From contig NZ_RCZC01000013.1 of the NCBI RefSeq assembly GCF_006439055.1, positions 17,965 through 81,964 of the forward strand: 64,000 nt of DNA, given 5' to 3'. Made by a program: the position numbers and the translations under genes. This stretch comes from Sphingomonas glacialis (GTDB lineage: Bacteria; Pseudomonadota; Alphaproteobacteria; Sphingomonadales; Sphingomonadaceae). Under the pieces are notes generated by a model. The model searched no databases. It saw only the letters and a program-made list of their open reading frames with translations, and had not been told where the DNA came from. This document shows, piece after piece, positions 52,709 through 61,913 of the stretch (position 1 is the stretch's first letter; every line of letters starts with the position of its first letter).

Positions 52709-53107
52709 TCAGCTGAGTGGCCCCGACGCGATCGGGACTTCTGTGGCGAGGGTAGCAATCCTTTCGATCAGCTTTTGCGGATCGAAAGGTTTGACGAACC
52801 AGTCGGTTGCGCCGGCAGCCATGGCTTGGTCAAGCGATGCCGTGTCGTTCAGTGATGAGATAACGATGATGGGCGGCTCGCCAAGGTCATGGCGATTCGC
52901 TAGTGTCTCAAGCAGGCTAAAGCCGTCCATCCGAGGCATGTTTCTGTCGGTGGTGATCACATCTGCGCGGTGATGGCCCAGCCATTCGATCGCTTCCACG
53001 CCATCACCCGCGCGGGCTGTTCGGTGCCCCGCTTCGAGCAGGGCATCCTCGAGAATGTCGAGGATAATGTCACTGTCATCGACCGTTAATATCAACATTT
53101 GCCGCAC
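52709..53107 (-). CDS. Single-domain response regulator
   Basis: 132 residues, receiver only: TVDDSDI, phosphoacceptor Asp54 in VITTDRNMPRMDG, ISSLND and VKPFDPQ. The listed start is a GTG; an ATG three codons later is an alternative and keeps the same protein. It lies 29 bases after the FixJ-like regulator on the same strand, so they are probably co-transcribed. Confidence 0.86.
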   Translation of the reverse strand: MRQMLILTVDDSDIILDILEDALLEAGHRTARAGDGVEAIEWLGHHRADVITTDRNMPRMDGFSLLETLANRHDLGEPPIIVISSLNDTASLDQAMAAGATDWFVKPFDPQKLIERIATLATEVPIASGPLS

Positions 53108-53136
53108 CCATTCCGAGCCTTACGCCGTGCGCAAAT

Positions 53137-53808
53137 CTAACCGTGGTTCGTACCGGATCGATAAACGGACTCGTCCGTAGTTTCCGCAACATCCGATGAG
53201 CGCAACATCCCAGCACGCGCGGCGACGAGCACGGCCTCGGAGATCGTTGTGACGGCCAACTTGTTCATGATCGCCGCGCGATGCGTTTCGATCGTACGGA
53301 TGCTTACCCCAAGCTCGTGCGCAGTGACCTTGTTTGCTTGGCCATCGGCGATGCGCGAAAGGACTTCCCTCTCACGGACTGACAAAGACGCGATCAATGC
53401 CATGGCCTTGCGCTTGGACTGGTTTGCTGCGCGATCGGTACATAGCGCCTCGAACGCCTGATCTATTCGGCGGTGGAGTTGGTCAACTTCGAACGGTTTT
53501 TCGAGAAAATCGCGCGCGCCGTATTTCATTGCCTCGACCGCCATAGCGATGTTGCCGGTCGCGGTTAGCACAATCGTTTCAAACCGCTTCGGCTCGCTAC
53601 TTAGGTGCCGCAGGACATCGATCCCCGAAGATCCCGGCATTTGCACATCCAGAAGCAGAACGCCGGGATCACGGTCTTCGCAATCGCGAAGAAACGCATC
53701 GCCCGAGATAAAGCACTGCACATGCAAATTCTGATGATGAAGCAAGGCCGATCGCAGGATATCGCGCAGGATTGGGTCATCATCGACGATATAGACGAAA
53801 TCGCTCAC
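53137..53808 (-). CDS. FixJ-like LuxR-type response regulator
   Basis: 223 residues from a GTG after AGGATC. The receiver has Asp54 (VLLLDVQMPG) and GARDFLEKPF; the C-terminal LuxR/FixJ HTH reads LSVREREVLSRIADGQ, ANKVTAHELGVSIRTIETHR. This is the only transcription factor in the kinase hub, so the phosphorelay may act on transcription through it. The next gene downstream is a single-domain receiver. No dedicated kinase with an identical orientation sits beside it. Confidence 0.9.
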   Translation of the reverse strand: MSDFVYIVDDDPILRDILRSALLHHQNLHVQCFISGDAFLRDCEDRDPGVLLLDVQMPGSSGIDVLRHLSSEPKRFETIVLTATGNIAMAVEAMKYGARDFLEKPFEVDQLHRRIDQAFEALCTDRAANQSKRKAMALIASLSVREREVLSRIADGQANKVTAHELGVSIRTIETHRAAIMNKLAVTTISEAVLVAARAGMLRSSDVAETTDESVYRSGTNHG

Positions 53809-53911
53809 GCGCTGATCCTAGATCTGTAATTCAAGGTCACTCGAGCCTAATAGCGGCATAGGCCTAAAGACCGCTGAAGATTGGGCCGATGGAACACACG
53901 CACGGACGTGG

Positions 53912-56221
53912 CTACTGCCGCACGGCGGCAATATCAAGAATCTCGGTCGAACGGACGTCCACAGAAACTATTTTTGCAAAGCTGCCGCTGGCGCCAGTCG
54001 GATCGTCCGAGGCGAGCGACCATGGCAGTGGCAAAGCATCGGCATTTACCGAGATTCGGTGCGGTCCGTCCGCGACATGTTCGAACCGATAGCGACCCGC
54101 GGAATCGGTGGTTATCGCCTGGATTCCATCCAGAATGACAACGACGCCGGGAACACCGTGCTCATCGGCTTCTCTACGTCCGTTGCCGTTGCCATCCAGA
54201 TAAACGTTGCCTTCCAACGTACCAGTGCCCCCGACGGGATAGGTCGATCGACCCAGGAGCGCGTTCGGCAGCCCTGCGGACAGCGCGTAGCGCAGGGTAA
54301 ATGCACCGGAGCGCAGCCGGAACGAACTGCTTTGCAGCCGGGCGATCTCCTGTGGGGTATAGCCCAAGGGGGAGGTCGGTAGACCGAGCAGCCCATAACG
54401 GCTCGAAAAGCTTGATCGGGCGTCGGTCAACGAGGCTGACAGGGTCCACAATGAAGACAGCCGGACCGTTGCGATGGCGGTGCCCGAAAAGGTCTGACCC
54501 TGTTGCGAGGTCAGCGTGCTGAGTGCGCCACCCGTCGAATCGACTGGGCCAAAATAGGCGGACGAAGTGCTCGCAGCGTTGCTGCTATAGGCGATCGTCG
54601 CATCAAGCGTGACTCCGTTAAACGGGGTCGCACCGCCGCTGATCGCGCCGCTCAGGGTATTGGATTGTCCCTTCGAGCCAGTCGAGGCGCCAAAAAGCGC
54701 GCCATCCGACTGGCGGCGATGGTCGAAAGAGAGTTGCGTGGTGAGCCGGCTCCCGGAGGGGAACCAAGCAGGCAGCGACCAGGTCTGATTCCACCCCAGC
54801 CGAAACAAGTCGGAAAACGGGTCGTGGCTCCAGCCGGCTTCGCCACGCGTCGGGCCTAGCGGCGTCGGTAGATCGACAAAGCCGAGGGTTTGGAACGCGG
54901 TAATTCCGTTGGCCCTGCGGAAGGTGCTATTGATCCCTACCGAAGTGACAAAGGTGAGCTGGCGCCGAACATCGGCATTGGTGACGAACCCGCGCGATCC
55001 AAGTTCGTTGAGCGCGCGCACTCCATCGAGGCTCAGCGTCATGCGCCAGCGTTGCGACGAGGTTGCGATGCGATAATAGCCGCCGACCGCATTGTTGACG
55101 ATCGCAGACGTTCCCCAGCTCAGGTTCGGCGCGAAGTAATAGACGCCGCCTGTCTGCACCGTACGCCCCGCGCGGTAGCTCGCGTCGACCCACGCACCGG
55201 CTGCCTGCCCCGAATTGCGCGAAAGAATTATTGGGTCCGTTGTCGATCCACCCACACTCGACCAAAGCGCGGTCGTCCGCAAGCTTAGCCCGTTCGCTCG
55301 GTAGTCGAGCGAGACGAGCGCGGCGCGCGACGAAATCTTCGATGCGGCAGCGCTCGGGGCTGCAGCTTGCTGGATAACAGAATAGGGATCGTGCGTGTTC
55401 TCGATATCTATCGCCTGCAGCCCGACCGTCAACGTTTGCGAGACGTTGACTTGGGCGCCGGCCGAGGCACCGACACCTGACAGCCCTCTGAAATTGCCGA
55501 GCCGCAGGCCGCCCAGCAAACCGGGTTCACCAATCGAAAGGTTGACCGTGGCGACTGGTCGGGGGTCGTCAGTGCCGTTTGCAGCGGTTATTCGCGCGTA
55601 TCTGTTCAGTGAAACACTGCTGCCGAGCAGCGGCGTGGTAGGGATAAAGAATCGCCCTTGCTGGTTGACAGTGCCAATCGACCGAGTCGACGTCATGCCG
55701 ATCGCGCTGTCCGCAAGCCAGCCTTTGCCGAGCGGAAGTCCCTTACTCGAGAGCGTGATCGAGGCATTCGTGCTGTCCGATCGCGTGCTGTCGAAGAGCG
55801 TGTCGCCACTGCCGCGTCGGAGCTGCGCGTTTACGCCCAACAGGCCATAGTTTGCGGTCTGGTACCGACCAGTAATCGAGATGCCGACCTCTTGCTGTGC
55901 AGTGTCGACAAGCGCTGTCTCCAAGTCGCTAACTCGCGACTTTGGCAGGATCTGTGATGCACCGATTTCGACGATTAACGATCGGATCGGGCCGCTTTTC
56001 CCGGATGTCGCGTCAGATTCATCGTGAGTGAGCGGCTTGAGCTGACCGCTTGTAATAAGCCGGTCGATATAGGGTTCGGCCGGGGGCGGAACGAGCGCGC
56101 CGCTGGTTTGTGCGCCCGCCACGCCGGGCGATAGGGCCAGCAATGCGGACAGGAGCATGCTGGCGGCCGATTTCAGCCCGCCGGACCGAGCGCCAAACCA
56201 ATCGCCGGGAGGCCCACGCAT
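53912..56221 (-). CDS. Usher-like outer-membrane barrel with SdrD-B-like C-terminus
   Basis: 769 residues from an ATG that overlaps the chaperone stop (TGATG). A signal peptide (about 1-37, ending GVAGAQ) precedes a beta-rich body of alternating aromatic strands (SSAYFGPVDST, GGYYRIATSSQRWRM) that looks like a large barrel. The last 130 residues form an SdrD-B/carboxypeptidase-regulatory-like beta domain (GTLEGNVYLDGNGNGRREAD, then VVVILDG and YRFEHVADGPHRISVNAD). Canonical PapC/FimD usher motifs are not evident. Its place beside a PapD-like chaperone and subunit-like genes, with translational coupling, argues for a secretion pore of a divergent chaperone-usher type. Confidence 0.65.
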   Translation of the reverse strand: MRGPPGDWFGARSGGLKSAASMLLSALLALSPGVAGAQTSGALVPPPAEPYIDRLITSGQLKPLTHDESDATSGKSGPIRSLIVEIGASQILPKSRVSDLETALVDTAQQEVGISITGRYQTANYGLLGVNAQLRRGSGDTLFDSTRSDSTNASITLSSKGLPLGKGWLADSAIGMTSTRSIGTVNQQGRFFIPTTPLLGSSVSLNRYARITAANGTDDPRPVATVNLSIGEPGLLGGLRLGNFRGLSGVGASAGAQVNVSQTLTVGLQAIDIENTHDPYSVIQQAAAPSAAASKISSRAALVSLDYRANGLSLRTTALWSSVGGSTTDPIILSRNSGQAAGAWVDASYRAGRTVQTGGVYYFAPNLSWGTSAIVNNAVGGYYRIATSSQRWRMTLSLDGVRALNELGSRGFVTNADVRRQLTFVTSVGINSTFRRANGITAFQTLGFVDLPTPLGPTRGEAGWSHDPFSDLFRLGWNQTWSLPAWFPSGSRLTTQLSFDHRRQSDGALFGASTGSKGQSNTLSGAISGGATPFNGVTLDATIAYSSNAASTSSAYFGPVDSTGGALSTLTSQQGQTFSGTAIATVRLSSLWTLSASLTDARSSFSSRYGLLGLPTSPLGYTPQEIARLQSSSFRLRSGAFTLRYALSAGLPNALLGRSTYPVGGTGTLEGNVYLDGNGNGRREADEHGVPGVVVILDGIQAITTDSAGRYRFEHVADGPHRISVNADALPLPWSLASDDPTGASGSFAKIVSVDVRSTEILDIAAVRQ

Positions 56222-57069
56222 CAAGGATCAAACAGAGCGTCGAACTTGAACGAATTTGCCGAATCATTCATGGTCCCCGTCATCTTCAGCGGATAGGCGA
56301 TCGGATATACCTTCGCTTCCTTGGTAGGTGCTGCACCGCCCCGTTCAATCGCATCCGTGCCGGTATCCACGTCGAGAATGACCATTCGGGTCTCGCCGGG
56401 TAGGATCGGGAGAGTAGAAGGTGTGAATTCGCGCTTGATGCCCTTAGCGTCGGTTCCTGTCAGGAACGCAGCGAGACGGCCATGCGCCTCGCCGGTATTC
56501 TTTACGAGCAGCGTTGGTTTCTTAACGCCATCGACCGTCCGCACGTCAGCCTTCACGATTTGGAGATGCGGTTTCACTCCACCGATGGCGACGTAGACGA
56601 TCAGCGCGATTTGCGCAGTCACTGGGAAGCTAACGCCAGCGGTCGGCGAGACGCGTTTTTCGCCGCTCGAAATAAGGATCGCGAAGCGGCATTCCATCGG
56701 CGGCGTGCCCGGAGGGGGCGTTACTTCGAAACGATAGCGCAATTGTTGTTTTGACTGTAGCATCGTTTGAGCGCGTTCGATCGACACCCATGGGCGACAC
56801 GATCCAGGCTTGAGCGCAGTGCTCGTCGCGACGCCGCCATCGGCACTTAGCTCCCATTCGGCGGTTGCAAAATTCAACTCCGCCCCAATATTGGAAGAGT
56901 TGGACAACTCGGCGACGCCGCGAACAGTCTGCCCCGCTTGGCCCGCAAGCTCGAACCTCGGGGGCGAAACAGACAGAGCAAAATCCTCCGCATGCGCAGG
57001 TGCGGGCCACAGCGCGGCGGTGTATCCGATCGAGGCAGTGGCAGAGCAAATTCGAGCGAGTAATGCCAT
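56221..57069 (-). CDS. PapD-like periplasmic chaperone, probable
   Basis: 282 residues with a signal peptide (about 1-27, ending APAHAE). The body begins FALSVSPPRFELAGQAGQTV, with an N-terminal Ig-like domain as in pilus chaperones (ELNFATAEWEL, RYRFEVTPPPGTPPMECRF) and a second beta domain (LQIVKADVRTVDGVKKPTLL). The Arg and Lys residues that anchor subunit C-termini in classical PapD cannot be assigned surely. It is 6 bases after the small beta-protein gene and couples directly to the usher-like gene. A function in folding and delivering the subunit-like proteins is inferred from context. Confidence 0.65.
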   Translation of the reverse strand: MALLARICSATASIGYTAALWPAPAHAEDFALSVSPPRFELAGQAGQTVRGVAELSNSSNIGAELNFATAEWELSADGGVATSTALKPGSCRPWVSIERAQTMLQSKQQLRYRFEVTPPPGTPPMECRFAILISSGEKRVSPTAGVSFPVTAQIALIVYVAIGGVKPHLQIVKADVRTVDGVKKPTLLVKNTGEAHGRLAAFLTGTDAKGIKREFTPSTLPILPGETRMVILDVDTGTDAIERGGAAPTKEAKVYPIAYPLKMTGTMNDSANSFKFDALFDP

Positions 57070-57075
57070 GTTTTA

Positions 57076-57567
57076 CTAGTCCAAATCGATTTCAAACCCG
57101 AAGCCCAGCGCTTCGGGGCCCGTAAGCCGCGTGCCGTCGGCCTCGAGGGTGATGTTGAACTGGTCGCGCAGAATTGGTCCGGTGATCGGGCCGGCATAGA
57201 CGAGCGTACGATCACCCGAAATTAATGTTCCGGCGAGCATTGCGCCGCCCGTTGTCCAAGTTCCGCGGACCGACGGACCCGATGTGCGCGGGAGGCTCAT
57301 ATAAATCCGCCCGGAGCGTCCAATCCAACTGGCGAGATTGAGTTGCACGCCGACACGCGTGTTGGCCGAAACGATCGATGAGGCGCCCGACCGGCCGACT
57401 GGGCGCCACCGCATCGCTAGCACCGGATCAAGTACGACCGTGCCACTATCGTCGACCCGAAAGCTGCTTCCAGTGGCCGAGCCTGAGGCGACCGTCTGCG
57501 CTGTGAGGGGCGCTAACGGCATCACGTTCAACCAGAAAAGGAGTACTGCCGTGCGCAACCTGTTCAT
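57076..57567 (-). CDS. Secreted beta-rich protein of pilus-like cluster
   Basis: 163 residues from MNRLRTAVLLFWLN with a signal peptide ending LTAQT. The mature part is Gly/Ser/Thr-rich beta sequence (TRVGVQLNLASWIGRSGRIY, SLPRTSGPSVRGTWT). The start overlaps the preceding subunit gene by four bases (ATGA). It may be an adaptor, minor subunit or tip protein; no family was recognised and no cysteine is seen, unlike many classical subunits. Confidence 0.6.
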   Translation of the reverse strand: MNRLRTAVLLFWLNVMPLAPLTAQTVASGSATGSSFRVDDSGTVVLDPVLAMRWRPVGRSGASSIVSANTRVGVQLNLASWIGRSGRIYMSLPRTSGPSVRGTWTTGGAMLAGTLISGDRTLVYAGPITGPILRDQFNITLEADGTRLTGPEALGFGFEIDLD

Positions 57568-58214
57568 GGCAGTGAAAGCGTATAGACGGCGCGGCCGGTA
57601 TACGTGCCCGCCGCCGGCACCACCGTGTTGGCGTAGGTGAAGGTCATGCACTGTTCCTTCCACGCATTCGCCGGGAAGGTCGCCAACGTCTGCGTTCCCC
57701 CGCTGAAGGTGCCGTTCGGAAATTGTGTGATGGTGTCGCCGGCACCCGACATGACCCAGCTGATCTGACTGAACGGGATCGTGTCACTTCCGTTGGTCAG
57801 ATTCACGGGCGTGGTGACGGTAAGTGTGGCGGTCCCCGCGCCCGCGCCCGGTGCCGACCAGGCTCCGATATAGACTTGAGATGGGGGCGTGCAAAAGGCG
57901 TAACCGTCAATTGGGCTTGCCGACGCGGTGCTGTTTGAGGTCATCTGCACCGCGGTCCCAGAACCGAGGCTCGCCGCCGGGACGCTTACCGATACGACGT
58001 TGATTGTCGCATTGTTGCCCGGTTTCCCGCCGGCGTTATACGTCCCTACATAGCCGCCAACACCGACCTGAAGATAGATGGATCGCTGCGCCGCCGTGAT
58101 CGTGATGGTATAGGCGTCGGCAACTGCGGGGGTCGCCAGCAAAGCGAAAGCTAATGCCAGCTGTACGCGACCTGCGATAATACCAATCGGCAGACCCGAT
58201 TTTCGCTGAACCAT
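57564..58214 (-). CDS. Pilin-subunit-like secreted protein
   Basis: 216 residues from an ATG after GGGGGCAGGA, with a signal peptide ending VADA. The mature protein is beta-rich, with Cys in YAFCTPPSQ and QCMTFTY. Its C-terminus, TFTYANTVVPAAGTYTGRAV followed by YTLSLP, parallels the C-terminus of the next upstream gene (FSYKNTAIVAAGTYGG ... YGVSMP). That shared pattern is typical of subunits exported by chaperone-usher systems, where the C-terminal strand binds the chaperone. It is the second gene of the cluster. Confidence 0.65.
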   Translation of the reverse strand: MVQRKSGLPIGIIAGRVQLALAFALLATPAVADAYTITITAAQRSIYLQVGVGGYVGTYNAGGKPGNNATINVVSVSVPAASLGSGTAVQMTSNSTASASPIDGYAFCTPPSQVYIGAWSAPGAGAGTATLTVTTPVNLTNGSDTIPFSQISWVMSGAGDTITQFPNGTFSGGTQTLATFPANAWKEQCMTFTYANTVVPAAGTYTGRAVYTLSLP

Positions 58215-58314
58215 TCCTGCCCCCTTACCGCATTCGACCACGGTTGCCGGCGGCCCCGTATTGGCACAATTGGCGCCCCTGGGGCCGCGCTACCACAGTA
58301 CCTTATCGCACCTA

Positions 58315-58941
58315 TCAGGGCATGGATACGCCGTACGTGACCCGGCCATTGTTGGTGTTGATACCGCCGTAGGTACCCGCGGCGACAATCGCGGTGTTCT
58401 TGTAGCTGAAGGTCCATTTGGCATCGAGATTGGTCACTTTGGTACCGCTGGTGGTCGGCAAGTTGATGCTCGTCGTACTGCCATCGACCAGACCCGGATG
58501 GCTGAGCGCAGTCGCGGAGGTGTTGGAAGCAACCGCGACGTTCATCTGCGTCCAAGAGATCGTGTCGCCAGCGCCATTGCCGAGCGCACCAGTCGTCGTC
58601 GAGCTAAAGGCGATAGCGCCATTATTGCCCATGACGCGCGCGGTCACCTGACCGCCGGTGAGATCGCCGCCAGTACCCGCGATCGCAGTCCCATCACCGA
58701 TGTTAGCTGCTGGGACGGTGAACATCAGATTATCCATTGTCGCGCTGGTCGCAGCATTCGTGCCAGTGCCGACACGTAGATATACGAATTTCGGGATCGT
58801 GATGGTGAAATCCAGATTCGCCGTCGCCGTCAACGGCGTCGCCGTGCCGGTTACGAATTTGGATTCCGCGTTCGCGACGGACGGAAGGGCTGCAATCCCT
58901 GCTAGCAGGACCGTAAGGTTCATGACGGTTCGCATCTTCAT
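58315..58941 (-). CDS. Major-subunit-like secreted protein, first gene of pilus-like cluster
   Basis: 208 residues from an ATG after TAGGTGGA, a strong site; signal peptide about 1-24 (ending SVANAE). The mature protein is rich in Thr, Ala, Gly and Val (SATMDNLMFTVPAANIGDGT, ITVPKF-like strands) with no cysteine, typical of a repetitive polymer subunit. It shares its C-terminal pattern with the next gene. As the first, most strongly initiated gene it is a candidate for the main structural subunit. The gap to the next gene is about 100 bases. Confidence 0.65.
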   Translation of the reverse strand: MKMRTVMNLTVLLAGIAALPSVANAESKFVTGTATPLTATANLDFTITIPKFVYLRVGTGTNAATSATMDNLMFTVPAANIGDGTAIAGTGGDLTGGQVTARVMGNNGAIAFSSTTTGALGNGAGDTISWTQMNVAVASNTSATALSHPGLVDGSTTSINLPTTSGTKVTNLDAKWTFSYKNTAIVAAGTYGGINTNNGRVTYGVSMP

Positions 58942-59189
58942 TCCACCTACTCCACTACAGGCCGGACGATCTCCGGCTGAGATTTTGTGTGGACTGAGTG
59001 ATATCGAAACCGTCTCTCTGGTTTGTATCGCGCGGGGCCCGTAATTCCCGCAACTCGGACGATGCTCTCAGCAGAGTGAGCGGCCTCAAGTACAGGTCAA
59101 CGCCCCCCGAAAGAGCCGCCCGGTTCCTCCGACCGGAAGGTGAGTTCACGGTTTTCAATCGACCCCACAAATCGGTGCGCTCCCGTCTG

Positions 59190-59885
59190 TTCACCGATCG
59201 CGCGCTCACCGCCCAGGTACCCTATCGTCGGCCGCGCCCAGCTTCCAAGCTTCACGGGCGCGACAGCGCGCGAGGCGGGCTGGATTTGGGACATGAGATT
59301 CGCCGACGCGCATGGCATGGGTGTGTATACTCCAGCGCGCATATCGACGACGCGCGCGGCAAAAAACTTTTCATGCCTGGCTTGGTGTTGAGCCCGGCAC
59401 GATTCCGACGCGTTGCCTGGCTTTCGAGCAGGGCTATCGCGAACGCCAGTGGATCGACAATCGTGCCGCGGTCGGGCTGGCGGCCGGTTTCCTCGAACCG
59501 CTAGAGGCGACAGGCACCGTCGTGATCGAGGCGGCAGTGGCAATGATCGTCGAAATGCTGCCGCATGTGGCCTGATCAACGCCCTGTCCGTGCCCTTCAA
59601 CGCGCTGATGCGCGCGATACGACAATCTCGTGACTTTCCTGTCGCTTCAATACTGCCTCAGCCGCCGCCTGGAACCGTTCTGCCGCGACAATGCCGATCG
59701 AAGCACTTGGTCCGCGCCACTGGCCGATCTGATCGAGCATTGGCAGTGTCGCCCGCCGGGCCGGTTCGACTTCGCGCTCGACACCAGGCTTTGCTTTCAT
59801 CAGTCATAAATAGGTGCTTTACGGCATGCAGACGATGACACCGACCTTCCTACCGGCCTCAATCGCCGAGCGAACGCCGAAACGG
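59190..59885 (+). pseudogene. Tryptophan halogenase family, decayed 3' part
   Basis: Reading across frames gives FTGATAREAGWIWDMRF, VYSSAHIDDARGKKLF, then QWIDNRAAVGLAAGFLEPLE, RYDNLVTFLSLQYCLSRRLE, FCRDNADRSTWSAPLADLIE, HWQCRPPGRFDFALDTRLCF and VLYGMQTMTPTFLP. These segments follow the C-terminal half of flavin-dependent tryptophan halogenases (hallmark AVGLSSGFLEPLE). The FAD-binding N-terminal half is missing, and there are several frame changes and stops, so it is inactive. Confidence 0.85.
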
Positions 59886-60403
59886 CAGAGCATCAGTTCA
59901 CGCGGATCCGATCGCCTTGCGGGCGAGCGAAACGCTAATTACCGTCAAACCGGGATCTGCTTAAGTGATCGAAGATGATACACATCCGCGACCGCGGCGC
60001 CCGGTGCAATGAGGCCACTGCGAGGAGCAAACTTTGGCAGCAGATTTATTGCTATACGGCAATCATAGTTGATGTATGTTGCTTTGGCCGACCGAGATGC
60101 GGGCGACCAATTTTACGGTAGTGGGACGCGGCCGGGGCTGAAATGTCTCGGCCTAGTTTCTCTAGCTTAGCTGGCGCGACGTTATGTTCACCAGGCTCCG
60201 CGACCTCTGGTTAAATCGGGCTTCGTCGTCTTTTCTTTACGCATCGCGATCCGCCTGGCCGCCGTCCGCTTTCAGACATTCGTACGTCGCGGTTGCACCT
60301 ACCGAAATATGATTCCTGACAAGCCCGAGATTGAAACAGACAAAATTAAATTTGTCGGCCCCTAAGCCATAAGGGTCGCTTCAGTCCTAGGCTCCGACTT
60401 TCT
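59886..60403. other. No gene seen between two pseudogenes
   Basis: A 518-base stretch with no supportable gene and no recognisable remnant. Local A+T content is higher than in neighbouring coding regions, mainly from 60000 to 60400. Confidence 0.4.
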
Positions 60404-60769
60404 CTATACCCAAGCTGGGAGCGAAAGTTCGGTAGCGGTCCCGGGGTCGTCTCCGACAAAACTAAGTATTAAATCGACCAGAAACTCGGCCTCATCGGGT
60501 GTTTCAGACCCCATTGAGGCCAGTTCATGGTTCTTCAGTGCGCGCTGTACCCAGCGGGGCGGCCCGACATAGGCAAGCGGCCAATTAGAAAAGCGGCGTT
60601 TGATACATGCTTTTTCGCGCAAGTTACGCACATTGGTGTGCAGCGGATCAGCGACAACGCGCGCTCGCATCTTCTTTACGCCATTCGGCGTCCCCTCAAG
60701 CACGTGGACGAACGAGCCTTCGCACAACAATAAAGCGCCCGTCAGCCCAAGGTCCGCATTGTTCTTTCG
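60404..60769 (-). pseudogene. BLUF-domain remnant lacking flavin-site residues
   Basis: The open frame reads RKNNADLGLTGALLLCEGSF, VHVLEGTPNGVKKMRARVVA and SNWPLAYVGPP, the second half of a BLUF domain with its C-terminal extension. The N-terminal strand with the photochemical Tyr is cut off by an in-frame stop. The conserved Gln of the FxQxLEG motif is His (FVHVLEG), and the DWSM motif is NWPL. It cannot be photoactive. The gene is on the same strand as the two intact BLUF genes. Confidence 0.8.
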
Positions 60770-60894
60770 TCACGTTTTCAGCACGCCGTTTAGGACCGCA
60801 TAGTCGCGTGTTTCCACCGCCGCGAATTTACAATCGCTGACATTGATGTTGAGGACCAGATCGCGGTCGTCTAACACCTTGCGCCGGGGCGGGC

Positions 60895-61323
60895 TCACAC
60901 TTTTGACGCCTCATCACGCGCAAGCGAGACCATGAAATCGACAATCTCGTCCTCGCGCAATACCAGGCCCGGCGCAGCCAATGGAGATTCCGCGAAGCGC
61001 TTGCGTACCGCAGGCGCGTCTCCAACAAATCCCATTGACCAATCGGGAAACTGGCGAGCGGGCACCGTGCGATTGACCAGCAATTCAACATCTTCGTGCC
61101 GCGGATCGGTTGCAATGCGATCAAAGGTGGTCTGGACATCGCCTTCGTCACCCTCAAGCAATTGGACGAACCAGTCCTCCTTGAACAACATGGCACCGGT
61201 CACATTGGCTGCAGGATTGCGTCGTCGCGCCGTCGCTAGGATACTGTCGACTTCTCCAAGATAAGAAGAAATTGATCCGTTGAAGACAGGAACGCTGCGG
61301 TAAACGATTGTGTGAACGGCCAT
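60895..61323 (-). CDS. Short BLUF-domain blue-light receptor
   Basis: 142 residues, BLUF only. The FAD-site Tyr is in TIVYRSVPV, the Gln in FVQLLEG and the Trp/Met pair in PDWSMGFVG; NPAANVTGAMLF is the flavin-clamping loop. Short BLUF proteins have no output domain and signal by binding partners such as anti-repressors or phosphodiesterases. The C-terminal 45 residues form the usual helical cap (DEIVDFMVSLARDE). It is 137 bases after the BLUF gene upstream, so it may have its own promoter. Confidence 0.9.
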   Translation of the reverse strand: MAVHTIVYRSVPVFNGSISSYLGEVDSILATARRRNPAANVTGAMLFKEDWFVQLLEGDEGDVQTTFDRIATDPRHEDVELLVNRTVPARQFPDWSMGFVGDAPAVRKRFAESPLAAPGLVLREDEIVDFMVSLARDEASKV

Positions 61324-61460
61324 GTTATCCCCCTCCGAATGAGGCAGATAGATGTACCATTTCGGCCATTAATAAACTGTGCGATACATCTAATTAATGA
61401 GCGGCTATCATTCTGCCATCGCGCCCGGGCGCGTTGATCTGACATTGCCCGAGCTACCTC

Positions 61461-61913
61461 TCACACCTGGTGAAGTTCGTGGCGCCCGATTAGCTGTCGC
61501 AAGACGCTGACGAACGTTAGGCCGTCGGCCTCGGCAGTGATCTTATCTGGATCGGCCAACACTTCGTCGATCTGTGCGCGTTCTGGGGCATCCGGGTCAA
61601 TACCCGCGAAGGCCATGGACCAGTCGGCGAAGCTCCTGCTTGGAATGGGCTGGTGCTGGATCAGCGCGACATCGCGGTGCCGAGGGTCCAACTGGATACG
61701 CTCAAACGTGCTTTCAACTTCGGATAGCGGACCTTCCAAGACCTGAGCGAAACAACCCGAGCTGTAGAGCAGCGCGCCGGTGATCCCGCGCTGACGGTTG
61801 CTTTCGCGCGCCGTGTGCAAGATCGCCTCGATCTCCTTATTCAAGGATGAGAGGTCCTGATTATCGACCGCATTTCGGCTGAAGTAAGCGAGCATATAGA
61901 GGGGATCAGTCAT
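61461..61913 (-). CDS. Short BLUF-domain blue-light receptor overlapping EAL gene
   Basis: 150 residues, BLUF only. The key residues are present: Tyr in LAYFSRN, Gln in CFAQVLEG, Trp/Met in DWSMAF, and the clamp RQRGITGALLYSSG. Its ATG lies inside the end of the EAL gene, an eight-base overlap, so the two are translationally coupled. Its likely partner is that EAL protein, forming a separately encoded equivalent of BLUF-EAL fusion enzymes such as BlrP1. Confidence 0.92.
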   Translation of the reverse strand: MTDPLYMLAYFSRNAVDNQDLSSLNKEIEAILHTARESNRQRGITGALLYSSGCFAQVLEGPLSEVESTFERIQLDPRHRDVALIQHQPIPSRSFADWSMAFAGIDPDAPERAQIDEVLADPDKITAEADGLTFVSVLRQLIGRHELHQV

